NCBI GenBank assembly: GCA_005880175.1
Contig: VBJR01000062.1
Span: 23,722 to 53,596, forward strand
Length of the DNA stretch: 29,875 bases
Reading direction: 5' to 3'
DNA from: Chloroflexota bacterium
GTDB taxonomy: Bacteria; Chloroflexota; Dormibacteria; Dormibacterales; Dormibacteraceae
Shown in pieces: positions 7,392 through 14,393 of this stretch (its first letter is position 1; each line of letters begins with the position of its first letter). A model generated the notes under the pieces. That model saw nothing but the letters and a program-made list of their open reading frames with translations, ran no database searches and was not told where the DNA came from. The position numbers and the translations under genes are program-made.

Positions 7392-7413
7392 TAGTCTCCC
7401 GGCCAACAGGAGG
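7392..7413 (+). promoter_or_regulatory. Possible -10 and perfect Shine-Dalgarno for the small ORF
   Basis: TAGTCT (7392-7397) could be a -10. AGGAGG at 7408-7413 lies 8 nt before ATG 7422. A perfect AGGAGG stands out because most starts in this window are leaderless or have a weak SD. No -35 is evident. Confidence 0.4.
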
Positions 7414-7421
7414 CTCCGTTC

Positions 7422-7505
7422 ATGGAACACCGCGCTCGCCGCTCGTCCCCCATCCCCGACACCGGTGGTCCCGGCATCACCAGGACGGGGGCGGCCGGGC
7501 GATAA
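7422..7505 (+). CDS. Small ORF of 27 codons upstream of an HTH-TPR regulator
   Basis: An unrecognised short ORF (ATG to TAA). The peptide begins MEHRARRSSP, has a central DTGGPG turn and ends GITRTGAAGR. It is strongly basic, with no hydrophobic stretch, signal peptide or cysteines. Support is the perfect AGGAGG at optimal spacing and a possible -10 upstream. It lies 38 nt after the YciI gene and 185 nt before an XRE-HTH/TPR regulator, with a strong hairpin between. It could be a leader peptide for that regulator, a peptide ligand for it, or a chance ORF behind an SD-like sequence. No homologue is recognised, and the ORF is too short for codon bias to decide. Confidence 0.35.
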   Translation: MEHRARRSSPIPDTGGPGITRTGAAGR

Positions 7506-7530
7506 TTCGGGTTGGGGACGAGGCTTCAGG

Positions 7531-7568
7531 GAGCGGAGGAGAGGACCTACCTATCTCTCCTGCCGCTC
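7531..7568. terminator. Strong hairpin after the small ORF (terminator or attenuator)
   Basis: Two 6-bp stem segments, GAGCGG/CCGCTC and GGAGAG/CTCTCC, are separated by a 1x2 internal loop and closed by an 11-nt loop. Twelve base pairs in total, 25 nt after the small ORF stop. There is no U-tract. It could terminate the sigma/YciI operon or attenuate read-through into the HTH-TPR gene. Confidence 0.5.
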
Positions 7569-7617
7569 TGCCGTGACCAGCCTCGCCCCACTTTCCCGAG
7601 TTTATGGCCCGCCCCGA

Positions 7618-7654
7618 GCGTCAAGCAAACCAGTTGCATCGCGTCGCTTGACGC
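7618..7654. repeat. 9-bp inverted repeat upstream of the HTH-TPR regulator
   Basis: GCGTCAAGC (7618-7626) and GCTTGACGC (7646-7654) are perfect complements 19 nt apart, ending 36 nt before the regulator's start. This could be an autoregulatory operator. An inverted repeat of this size is not rare by chance in a spacer of about 300 nt, so support is weak. Confidence 0.25.
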
Positions 7655-7690
7655 CTCCGGGACGTCGGAGCAGACTGCGGAGTTGCGGAG

Positions 7691-8971
7691 ATGGCCGGTC
7701 GGGACGCGCGTCCACGGGGGACCCGGCTGCGCCGACCGCGCGGAGTCGCGGTTGACGCGGCGGCGCTGAAGCGGGCTCGGCTCGACGCCGGGCTGAGCCT
7801 GGCGGAGGTCGCCGGCGACCGCATGACCCGGCAGGCGGTGCACCTGTTCGAGACCGGGCGCGCCCGGCCCACGCTGGTCAAGCTGCGGCAGATCGTCGAG
7901 CGCCTGGGCAACATCTCGATCGAGGCCGCCCTCGCCGACGTCGACGAGGACCGCCTGGCGGAGCTGGACGAGCAGCAGCGGTTCCCGGAGCTCGGGACGC
8001 TCGCCACGCGGCTCCTGCGCGACGTCAACAGCACGAAGCGGGCGCGGGCGATCGCCACGTACTACGCGGGCCGGGCGGTGGTGAACCAGACCCCGGCCCG
8101 GGCGCTCGCGCTGTTCCGGCGCGCCCGACGGCTGCTGCTCCGCGTCGCCGAGCCGTGGCTGGCGGCGGAGGCGATGGACTGGGAGGCGGCCGCGCTCTAC
8201 CTGATGCAGGACCCGAGCGCCATGGAGGTCGGCGCCCAGGCGCTGGAGCGGTACCGGGCGCTGCCGGACCGGTTGCCGCACGTCGAGGCGCGGATCCTGG
8301 AGCACCTGGGCACGTACCGCCTGCAGCGCGGCGAGCACTCGCGGGCGATCGAGCGGTACCGCGAGGCGCTGGAGGTGGCCGGCGCCCGTCTCGAGCTGGC
8401 GCGGCTGGCCAACATCTACCACGGCCTGGCGGAGGGCTGCCGGCAGGCGGGCGAGATGCGCCTGGCGCTCGACTACATGGAGCGGGCGGTGCACTTCTAT
8501 CGGACCGAGCACGACGTGCGGGGCCCGGTCAGCGCCAACCTGGCCCGGGCCGAGAACGACTACGGCGTCCACCTGATGCGGATGGGCCGCTGGGAGCGGG
8601 CGGAGGAGATGATCCGGGCTGCGCTGGACCACTACGAGGAGATCGGGGTGGCGGCGGGCCGGACGCACGCGCTGCTCAGCATGGGCGAGCTGCACCAGCT
8701 CCGGAACCGGCCGGACGAGGCGGTCGACTGGACGGTCCAGGCGATCGAGCACGCGCAGCGCCTGGGCGAGACGGTGGCCCAGGCGACGGCCTACCAGCAG
8801 CTGGGCGAGCTGTGGGCGGCGATGGGCGACGCGGGCGGCTTCGAGGCGTGCTTCGACCGGGCCCTGGAGATCCTGGACCGGGCCGCCCTGCCCGAACGCA
8901 CCGCGGAGTGCGTGGCGCGCCAGGCGCGCCTCCGGGCGGCGGCCGCGGCGGGCCGGCGCCGCCAGCGGTAG
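7691..8971 (+). CDS. XRE-family HTH regulator with TPR array
   Basis: A 426-residue cytosolic regulator. An XRE-type helix-turn-helix occupies about residues 24-75 (LKRARLDAGLSLAEVAGDR, then MTRQAVHLFETGRARPTLVKLRQI). An alpha-helical solenoid of TPR-like repeats runs from about 105 to 410, for example ALALFRRARRLLLRVAEPWLAAEA, RGEHSRAIERYREALEVAG, AGEMRLALDYMERAVHFYR, MGRWERAEEMIRAALDHYEEIG and RPDEAVDWTVQAIEHAQRLGE. The HTH-TPR layout is that of peptide-sensing RRNPP regulators in Firmicutes and of many uncharacterised actinobacterial regulators; the ligand here is unknown. The ATG at 7691 follows GCGGAG closely. An in-frame GTG about 17 codons later, just before DAAALKRARL, is an alternative start. 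A small ORF and hairpins lie upstream. Confidence 0.85.
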   Translation: MAGRDARPRGTRLRRPRGVAVDAAALKRARLDAGLSLAEVAGDRMTRQAVHLFETGRARPTLVKLRQIVERLGNISIEAALADVDEDRLAELDEQQRFPELGTLATRLLRDVNSTKRARAIATYYAGRAVVNQTPARALALFRRARRLLLRVAEPWLAAEAMDWEAAALYLMQDPSAMEVGAQALERYRALPDRLPHVEARILEHLGTYRLQRGEHSRAIERYREALEVAGARLELARLANIYHGLAEGCRQAGEMRLALDYMERAVHFYRTEHDVRGPVSANLARAENDYGVHLMRMGRWERAEEMIRAALDHYEEIGVAAGRTHALLSMGELHQLRNRPDEAVDWTVQAIEHAQRLGETVAQATAYQQLGELWAAMGDAGGFEACFDRALEILDRAALPERTAECVARQARLRAAAAAGRRRQR

Positions 8972-8994
8972 CCGGCTACTGGGGGCCGAGTGCC

Positions 8995-9047
8995 GGCCAT
9001 CGGCCCTTCGAACGGCGCCTCGGTGGGCCGCTGGCCGGCCGATGGCC
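8995..9047. terminator. Inverted repeat between convergent genes
   Basis: GGCCATCGGCC (8995-9005) and GGCCGATGGCC (9037-9047) are perfect 11-bp complements with a 31-nt loop, between the HTH-TPR stop and the amidohydrolase stop. This is a probable bidirectional terminator, although the loop is long. Confidence 0.45.
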
Positions 9048-9091
9048 CTATCGGAGCGGCCGGCTGCTGACGGCAGGGGGGACGCGCGGCG

Positions 9092-10059
9092 TCACAGCCC
9101 CAGCAGCGCCTCCGCGTTGGCGTGCGCGATCCGCTCCCGGTCCGCCAGGCGCAGCGGCAGCGAGCGCAGGAACTCCACCGCCCGCGCGCTGTCGCTGAAC
9201 GGGTGGTCCACCGCGAACAGGATCCGTTCGGGGCCGGCCACCTCCAGCAGGCAGTCGAACGGCGGCCTCGTGAACAGCGCGCTCGTCGTGTAGTGGACGT
9301 TGCGGGCGAAGTAGTCCGCGACCGGCCGCTCCAGCCGCGCGAGCCGGCCCAGCACCGCGTCCGCGCGCGCGAGCAGGAACGGCACCGCCTCGCCCAGGTG
9401 CCCCACCACCACCTGCAGCTCCGGGTACCGGTCGAACGCGCCGCCCGCCACCAGGCGAAGGGCGTGCAGCCCCGTCTCCACGTGCCAGCCCCACGCCGTC
9501 GTCGCAGCACCTGCGCCACGTCCGGCTCCAGCCCGCCGTAGTACGCCTCGCGCACCGCCGCCGGCGGCGGCGCCGGGTGCAGGTAGACCGGCGCCCGGAG
9601 CCGCTCCGCCTCCGCCAGGACCGGCCCGAAGAACGGGTCGTCCAGGAACCGCCCGTTCGTCGTGCCGTGGACCATCGCGCCGCGGAACCCCATCTCCGTG
9701 ACCGACCGCCGCAGCTCCCCGGCCGCCGCCGGCGGGTCGGCCAGCGGCAGCATCGCGAACCCCGCGAACCGGTCCGGTCGGGCCGCCACCACCGCGGCCA
9801 GCTCGTCGTTCATCTCGCGCGCCAGGGCCACCGCGTCGCCGGCAGCCGCGCACGCCTCCGGGCCGGGGACGTTGTGCGAGAGGACCTGCACGTCCACGCC
9901 GGCCGCGTCCATCTCGGCGAGGCGGCCCGGGCCGACGTCCTCCAGCCGCGCCGCCGCCCGCTCGACCGCGCGGCTCGGCTCCTCGGTCGCCCGGCCCGCC
10001 GCCAGGGCCGCCAGGAAGGCGCGTGACCGGAAGTGCTCCTCGATCGCGATCGTCCGCAT
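9092..10059 (-). pseudogene. Amidohydrolase, gamma-resorcylate decarboxylase-like, one frameshift
   Basis: An amidohydrolase-2 family (ACMSD/gamma-resorcylate decarboxylase group) enzyme, normally a metal-dependent non-oxidative decarboxylase of hydroxybenzoates. It starts MRTIAIEEHF, whose IAIEEHF motif is typical of the resorcylate decarboxylase subgroup. It continues with VLSHNVPGPEAC, DRFAGFAMLPLADP, MGFRGAMVHGTTNGRFLDDP, PVYLHPAPPP and EAYYGGLEPDVAQVL. There the frame breaks near 9497-9503 and resumes as TTAWGWHVETGLHALRL, VVVGHLGEAVPFLLAR, ERILFAVDHPFSD and AHANAEALLGL. The junction reads as loss of one base (CTGGCG to CTGCG), so no residues need be missing. ATG 10059 is chosen because TACAGT lies 7 nt upstream; GTG 10068 is the alternative. 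It is divergent from the TrmB-type regulator. It is either a true mutation or a base-calling error. Confidence 0.85.
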
Positions 10060-10066
10060 CGACGAC

Positions 10067-10072
10067 ACTGTA
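10067..10072 (-). promoter_or_regulatory. -10 element for a leaderless amidohydrolase mRNA
   Basis: On the minus strand, TACAGT lies 7 nt before ATG 10059. No SD and no clear -35. Confidence 0.35.
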
Positions 10073-10110
10073 ATGGTCCGGCTGTGAGTCGGGACTTATA
10101 CTATCTACAG

Positions 10111-10311
10111 CAGTAGTGAGGGACAGGGAGCTGGTGGCGGTATCGCCATGCGGCGGAATCACCACGGGCGACCGGGCTTCCCCGCGACTGCGGTTGACGC
10201 TGCTCACTCCCCTACCCGGTCAGGAGGGCCAGGGGCCCTCCTGATCGTCAGCAGTACGAGTGGACGGCCGAGGGCGGGTCCGACCGTACCATTCCCTGCA
10301 TCAGTAGTGAG
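10111..10311 (+). repeat. Direct repeat CAGTAGTGAG flanking the trmB leader
   Basis: CAGTAGTGAG occurs at 10111-10120 and again at 10302-10311, 7 nt before the regulator's ATG; both copies are followed closely by AGGGA. CTGCTCACT at 10200-10208 is the complement of AGTGAGCAG inside the second copy (10306-10314). The spaced copies look like operator sites, plausibly for the TrmB-type regulator itself. An AT-rich TATACT (10097-10102) just upstream of the first copy may be the promoter -10. Confidence 0.4.
10220..10244 (+). terminator. Leader hairpin upstream of the TrmB-type gene (attenuator or terminator)
   Basis: Perfect 11-bp stem, TCAGGAGGGCC and its complement, with a 3-nt loop, 74 nt before the regulator's ATG. 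It encloses an AGGAGG. It lies inside the probable 5' leader and lacks a U-tract, so attenuation or mRNA protection is as likely as termination. Confidence 0.45.
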
Positions 10312-10318
10312 CAGGGAC

Positions 10319-11188
10319 ATGACCGCCAGGACTGACGCCATCGCCGAGCGCCTCGTGCAGCTCGGCTTCTCCCACTACGAGGCCCGGACGTACGTCGGCC
10401 TCCTGGTGTGCGACGAGGCCGCCACCGGCTACGGGATCTCCAACGACACCGGCGTGCCCCAGCCGAAGGTGTACGAGACGCTGCGCAAGCTGGTCGAGCG
10501 CGGGGCCGCGATCCCGGTCGGCGAGCGGCCTGCGCGCTATGCGGCGACCCCGCCCGACGTGCTGCTGGGCGCCCTGGAGCGCGAGTTCCAGACCCGGCTG
10601 GAGGCGGCCCGCCAGGGCCTGGAGAGCCTCCCCCACCTCGGCGTCGCCGACCCGCCGCTGCAGGTGTCGTCACTGAGCCGCTACGAGGCCGCGGCGGCGC
10701 GGGCCGAGGCGGCGATCGGCCGGGCCAGGACCCGCGTCTACCTGCACGGCCGCGCCGACGAGCTGCGCCCGCTGGCCGAGGCCGTGACCGCCGCCTCCCA
10801 GCGCGGCGTCGAGTTCGTGCTGGTCCACTTCGGCCCCCTGCCGTTCGCCCGTCCACGCGGCCAGGTCGTGCGCCACGAGAGCACCGAGGGGACGCTGTAC
10901 CCGGCCCGCCAGTCGCGCCATCTCGCGATCGTCGTGGACTCCGAGTGGTCGCTCTGGGCGCTGGCCCGCGACGGCGAGCGCTGGGAGGGGATGCACGGCG
11001 ACGGGGCGCTGCTGGCCAGCCTGGTCAAGACGTATATCCGGCACGATCTGTTCGTGCAGCGCATGTATGCGGATGCCCGAGAGCTGTTCGAGGCGCGCTA
11101 CGGGCCCGGCCTGCTCCGCCTGGGCATCGCCGCGGCGGAGCCCGCCGCCGAGGCCGGCGAGGGGACGACCGCGGAAGACGCCGGCTGA
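10319..11188 (+). CDS. TrmB-family transcriptional regulator
   Basis: A 289-residue regulator. The N-terminal winged helix (about 5-75) contains AERLVQLGFSHYEARTYVGLL, GISNDTGVPQPKVYETLRKLVERG and ARYAATPPDVLLGALE, the TrmB signature. A short coiled-coil linker follows, then a PLD/effector-like domain from about 115 (ARTRVYLHGRADELRPLAEAV, RGVEFVLVHFGP, RHLAIVVDSEWSLWAL, SLVKTYIRHDLFVQRMYADA). TrmB-type regulators usually sense small carbon compounds. Here the gene heads the presumed aromatic-acid operon and lies divergent to a decarboxylase, so it likely controls both. The ATG at 10319 is chosen over the longer frame from 10148 because the upstream codons are unlike coding sequence and contain the repeats and hairpin. 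The next gene starts 7 nt after its stop. Confidence 0.88.
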   Translation: MTARTDAIAERLVQLGFSHYEARTYVGLLVCDEAATGYGISNDTGVPQPKVYETLRKLVERGAAIPVGERPARYAATPPDVLLGALEREFQTRLEAARQGLESLPHLGVADPPLQVSSLSRYEAAAARAEAAIGRARTRVYLHGRADELRPLAEAVTAASQRGVEFVLVHFGPLPFARPRGQVVRHESTEGTLYPARQSRHLAIVVDSEWSLWALARDGERWEGMHGDGALLASLVKTYIRHDLFVQRMYADARELFEARYGPGLLRLGIAAAEPAAEAGEGTTAEDAG

Positions 11189-11195
11189 CGCGGGG

Positions 11196-12071
11196 ATGCG
11201 GCGGATCGACGTCCACGCGTATCCCGGGACGCAGGTCTTGGTGGACTCGCAGGGCCCATTCGTCGAGGGGCTGGCCCGGTACTGGAACCGCGAATGGGTG
11301 GGCAAGCCCGAGGAGGCCGTCGTCGCCGAGTTCCGGGAGGCGGGGGTCGAGCCGGTGCTCGTCGCCTTCGACATCGAGACGGCGACCGGGGCGCCCCCGT
11401 GCGACAACGACTACGTGGCCAGGATGCGCGACCGCCACCCCGACCTGGTCCTGCAGGCGTGGGGCGCCGTGGACCCGCTGAAGGGCGAGGCGGCAGTCGC
11501 CGAGGCCGAGCGGGCGGTGCGCGACCTGGGCCTGCTCGGGTTCCACTTCCATCCGATCATGGGCCGCTATTCGGTGGACGACCCCGCCCTGCGGCCGCTG
11601 TTCGAGACGATCACCGCGCTCGGGGTGCCCGTGATGATCGACGTCGGCACGACCGGGATGGGCGCGGGGCTCGACGGCGGCCTCGGCACCCGCCTCTGGC
11701 ACGCCCACCCGCGGGCGATCGACGAGCTGGCGGCCACGTTCCCCGACCTGACGATCGTGGCCGCCCACCCGGGCTGGCCGTGGATCGACGAGATGACGGC
11801 GGTCGCCCTGCACAAGGGCAACGTGTTCTGGGAGCTGTCGGGCTGGGCGCCCAGGTACTTTCCCGACAGCCTGCGCCGGGACGTCCGCGGCCGCCTCCGC
11901 GACAAGGTGATGTTCGGCAGCGACTATCCGAGCATCCCGTTCGACCGTCTGTTCCGCGAGTGGGGCGAGCTCGGCTACAGCGACGAGGTCATGGCCCGGG
12001 TCTTCTGGCAGAACGCCGAGCGGATCCTCGGCCTGTCCCGCGGCGCGGCGGCGAGGTCGGCGGCCCGGTGA
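11196..12071 (+). CDS. Amidohydrolase (COG2159), CouO-like beta-ketoacyl-CoA hydrolase candidate
   Basis: A 291-residue metal-dependent TIM-barrel hydrolase. Landmarks are MRRIDVHAYPG, LLGFHFHPIMGRYSVDDP, VPVMIDVGTTGMGAG, LTIVAAHPGWPWIDEMTAVA, KGNVFWELSGWAPRYFP, DKVMFGSDYPSIPFDR and NAERILGL. This pattern resembles proteins annotated as 4-hydroxyphenyl-beta-ketoacyl-CoA hydrolase (CouO type), which cleave an aryl beta-ketoacyl-CoA after side-chain oxidation. The usual N-terminal HxH metal pair reads HAY here (second His replaced by Tyr), while the later metal positions His (AAHPGW) and Asp (GSDYP) are present. It starts 7 nt after the trmB stop, and its TGA overlaps the SDR GTG, so it is in the operon. 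The substrate is inferred only from the neighbours. Confidence 0.85.
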   Translation: MRRIDVHAYPGTQVLVDSQGPFVEGLARYWNREWVGKPEEAVVAEFREAGVEPVLVAFDIETATGAPPCDNDYVARMRDRHPDLVLQAWGAVDPLKGEAAVAEAERAVRDLGLLGFHFHPIMGRYSVDDPALRPLFETITALGVPVMIDVGTTGMGAGLDGGLGTRLWHAHPRAIDELAATFPDLTIVAAHPGWPWIDEMTAVALHKGNVFWELSGWAPRYFPDSLRRDVRGRLRDKVMFGSDYPSIPFDRLFREWGELGYSDEVMARVFWQNAERILGLSRGAAARSAAR

Positions 12072-12829
12072 GCCGGCCCGTCGCCCTGGTGACCGGCGCG
12101 TCGCGCGGGATCGGCCGCAGCGCCGCGCTGGAGCTGGCGCGGCGGGGCCACGACCTGGTGGTCAACGCCAGCCGCGGCCGCGAGGCGGCCGAGGCCGTGG
12201 CCGCCGAGGCCGAGCTGGCCGGGGGCCGCGCCATCGTCGTCCTGGCGGACGTCGCCGACGAGGCCGCCGTGCGGCTGATGGTGGGCGAGATCCGGACCGC
12301 GTTCGGCCGGCTCGACGCCCTGGTCAACAACGCCGGCGTCACGACCGCCACCGCGCAGGCCGACATCGACGGGCTGCGCATGGACGACTGGGACCGCGTC
12401 TTCGCGGTCAACGTGCGCGGCGTGTTCCAGGTGACCCGGGCCTGCCTCCCGCTGCTGGAGGCGGCGCCGGCGGCCGGCGTCGTCAACCTGTGCAGCATCG
12501 CGGGCCTGCGGCCGAGCGCCCAGCCGTTCCCGTACGCGGCCAGCAAGGCGGCGGTCGCCAACCTGACCCGGACGCTGGCCGGCCAGCTCGGCCCGCGCGG
12601 CATCAGGGTCAACGCGGTCGCGCCGGGGTGGATGGAGGGCGAGTGGATGGAGCGCACGCTGGGCGACGACTACCGGCGGTTGATGGACCGGCGCGGGAGC
12701 CAGACGCCGCTCCGGCGCTGCGCGACCCCGGACGACGTCGCCGTCACGATCGCCGACCTGGTGACGAGCAGCCCGTTCGTCACCGGCGAGGTCGTCGTCG
12801 TGGACGGCGGCTTCTCGGCGACCACCTGA
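12068..12829 (+). CDS. SDR-family oxidoreductase
   Basis: A 253-residue classical short-chain dehydrogenase. It has the Rossmann motif TGASRGIG (residues 9-16), NNAG, the catalytic serine in NLCSIAGLR, the YxxxK pair in YAASKAAVANLTRTLA, RVNAVAPGW, and the C-terminal TGEVVVVDGGFS. In this setting it probably oxidises a hydroxyl on an acyl side chain or ring substrate with NAD(P)+, as CouN does in coumarate catabolism; this is inferred from context. The GTG start overlaps the amidohydrolase stop (GTGA), and the ligase follows after a single base, so the three genes are translationally coupled. No defect is visible. Confidence 0.92.
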   Translation: MSRPVALVTGASRGIGRSAALELARRGHDLVVNASRGREAAEAVAAEAELAGGRAIVVLADVADEAAVRLMVGEIRTAFGRLDALVNNAGVTTATAQADIDGLRMDDWDRVFAVNVRGVFQVTRACLPLLEAAPAAGVVNLCSIAGLRPSAQPFPYAASKAAVANLTRTLAGQLGPRGIRVNAVAPGWMEGEWMERTLGDDYRRLMDRRGSQTPLRRCATPDDVAVTIADLVTSSPFVTGEVVVVDGGFSATT

Positions 12830-12830
12830 C

Positions 12831-14393
12831 GTGCCGCTCGACGGGGTCGTCCCCCACCCGCCCGAGCTCGCGGCGCGCTACCGTGCGGCGGGCTGGTGGG
12901 AGGACCGGACGCTGGACGACGTGTTCGGCGAGCGGTTCCGCATCCACGCCGGCCGGGTGGCGCTGCACTGGGGCGGCGAGTCCATCACGTACGGCCAGCT
13001 CGGCCAGCGGCGCGAGGCGCTGGCGGCGCGGCTGCACGGCATGGGCCTGCGGCCGCTCGACCGCGTGGTCGTGCACCTGCCCAACCGGACCGAGTTCCTG
13101 TACCTGTACTTCGCCCTGCAGCGGCTGGGCGTCGTCCCGATCCTGGCGCTGGCGCCGCACCGGCGCCTGGAGATCGACCACTTCGTCCGCCTGGCCGGCG
13201 CGGTCGCCTACTTCGGCACGGACGGCGACCTGGCGGTCCAGGTGCGCCGGGCCAACCCCGGCCTCCGCCGCACCGTGCTGCTGGAGGAGCTGGACTGGAG
13301 CGGCGTGGCGACCGCGCCGCCCGTGGTGGTCGATCCCGACGACCCGTGCGTGCTGCTGCTCTCGGGCGGCACGACCGGGATCCCCAAGCTGATCCCGCGC
13401 ACGCACAACGACTACCTCTACAACTCGCGCGCCGCGGCCGCGGTGCAGGAGGTGGGCCCCGACGGCTGCCAGCTCGCCGTCCTGCCGCTGGCCCACAACA
13501 TGCCGCTGGCGTGCCCCGGCGTGCAGGGGTTCCTGCTCCACGGCGGCCGGGTCGCGCTGAGCCCCGGGACGCGCGCGGGCGACGCCCTGCCCCTGATCGA
13601 GCGCCACGGCGTGACCCACCTGGCGGCCGTGCCCGCCCTGTACATCCGCTGGCTCGCGGACCCGGCGTGCCGGGCGCACGACCTGACGTCGGTACGGCTC
13701 GTGCAGTCGGGCGGCCAGCGGCTGCAGCCCGAGGTGCGGCGCCAGCTCGCGGAGGCGTTCCCGAACGCGTTCGTGCAGGAGAACTTCGGGATGAGCGAGG
13801 GCACCCTGTTCTTCGTCCGCCGGACGGACCCGGAGGAGGCGCGCATGGAGACCGCCGGCACGCCCCTCAGCCCCGGCGACGAGGTCCGGCTGACCGACGA
13901 GCAGGGCCGCGAGGTCGCCGGCGGCGAGGTCGGCGAGCTGACGGTGCGCGGCCCGTACACGCTGCGCGGCTACTACCGGGCGCCCGAGCACAACGCGCGC
14001 GCGTTCACGCCGGACGGGTTCTACCGCTCCGGCGACCTGATGCGGCGGCATCCGACCGGCGCGTTCCTCGTGGAGGGACGGATCAAGGACCTGGTCAACC
14101 GCGGCGGTGAGAAGATCAGTGCCGAGGAGGTCGAGAACCTGATCCTGGGCCACCCGGCCGTGCGCGACGTGGCGTGCGTCCCCGTCCCCGACCCGGTGCT
14201 CGGGGAGCGGATGTGCGCGTGCGTGGTCCCGCGCGACGGCCGCACGCTGACCCTGGAGGAGCTGGTGCCGTACCTCCTCGGCCTCGGAATGGCCAGGTTC
14301 AAGCTGCCCGAGCGGCTGGCGCTGATGGACGAGTTCCCGCTCTCGCCGTTCGGCAAGGTATCCAAGAAGGCGCTGATGGAGCGGTTGACATGA
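12831..14393 (+). CDS. Aryl-acid AMP ligase/CoA ligase (EntE/DhbE-like)
   Basis: A 520-residue ANL enzyme resembling (2,3-dihydroxybenzoyl)adenylate synthases: VVHLPNRTEFLYLYFALQRL, LALAPHRRLEIDHFVRLAGA, P-loop LLLSGGTTGIPKLIPRTHND, GMSEG (A5), RGPYTLRGYYRAPEHNARAF, YRSGDLMRR, GRIKDLVNRGGEKISAEEVE, and the A10 lysine in SPFGKVSKKAL. The aryl-acid pocket segment is AHNMPLACPG. The Asn that contacts the ring hydroxyl in DhbE is kept, and the position of DhbE Ser240 is Cys, as in salicylate-activating relatives (from memory). It therefore probably activates a 2-hydroxybenzoate-type acid. No siderophore NRPS or isochorismatase is nearby, so a catabolic CoA ligase is more likely than siderophore synthesis. 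GTG 12831 lies 1 nt after the SDR stop; the TGA overlaps the next ATG. Confidence 0.88.
   Translation: MPLDGVVPHPPELAARYRAAGWWEDRTLDDVFGERFRIHAGRVALHWGGESITYGQLGQRREALAARLHGMGLRPLDRVVVHLPNRTEFLYLYFALQRLGVVPILALAPHRRLEIDHFVRLAGAVAYFGTDGDLAVQVRRANPGLRRTVLLEELDWSGVATAPPVVVDPDDPCVLLLSGGTTGIPKLIPRTHNDYLYNSRAAAAVQEVGPDGCQLAVLPLAHNMPLACPGVQGFLLHGGRVALSPGTRAGDALPLIERHGVTHLAAVPALYIRWLADPACRAHDLTSVRLVQSGGQRLQPEVRRQLAEAFPNAFVQENFGMSEGTLFFVRRTDPEEARMETAGTPLSPGDEVRLTDEQGREVAGGEVGELTVRGPYTLRGYYRAPEHNARAFTPDGFYRSGDLMRRHPTGAFLVEGRIKDLVNRGGEKISAEEVENLILGHPAVRDVACVPVPDPVLGERMCACVVPRDGRTLTLEELVPYLLGLGMARFKLPERLALMDEFPLSPFGKVSKKALMERLT

Noticed and set aside
10148..10318. In-frame N-terminal extension of the TrmB-type regulator from ATG 10148
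   Set aside because: Codon use is unlike coding sequence, the segment contains the repeats and hairpin, and the family begins at ATG 10319.
12780..14153. 457-codon minus-strand ORF opposite the aryl-acid ligase
   Set aside because: Typical high-GC antisense shadow; the plus-strand ligase is complete and conserved.
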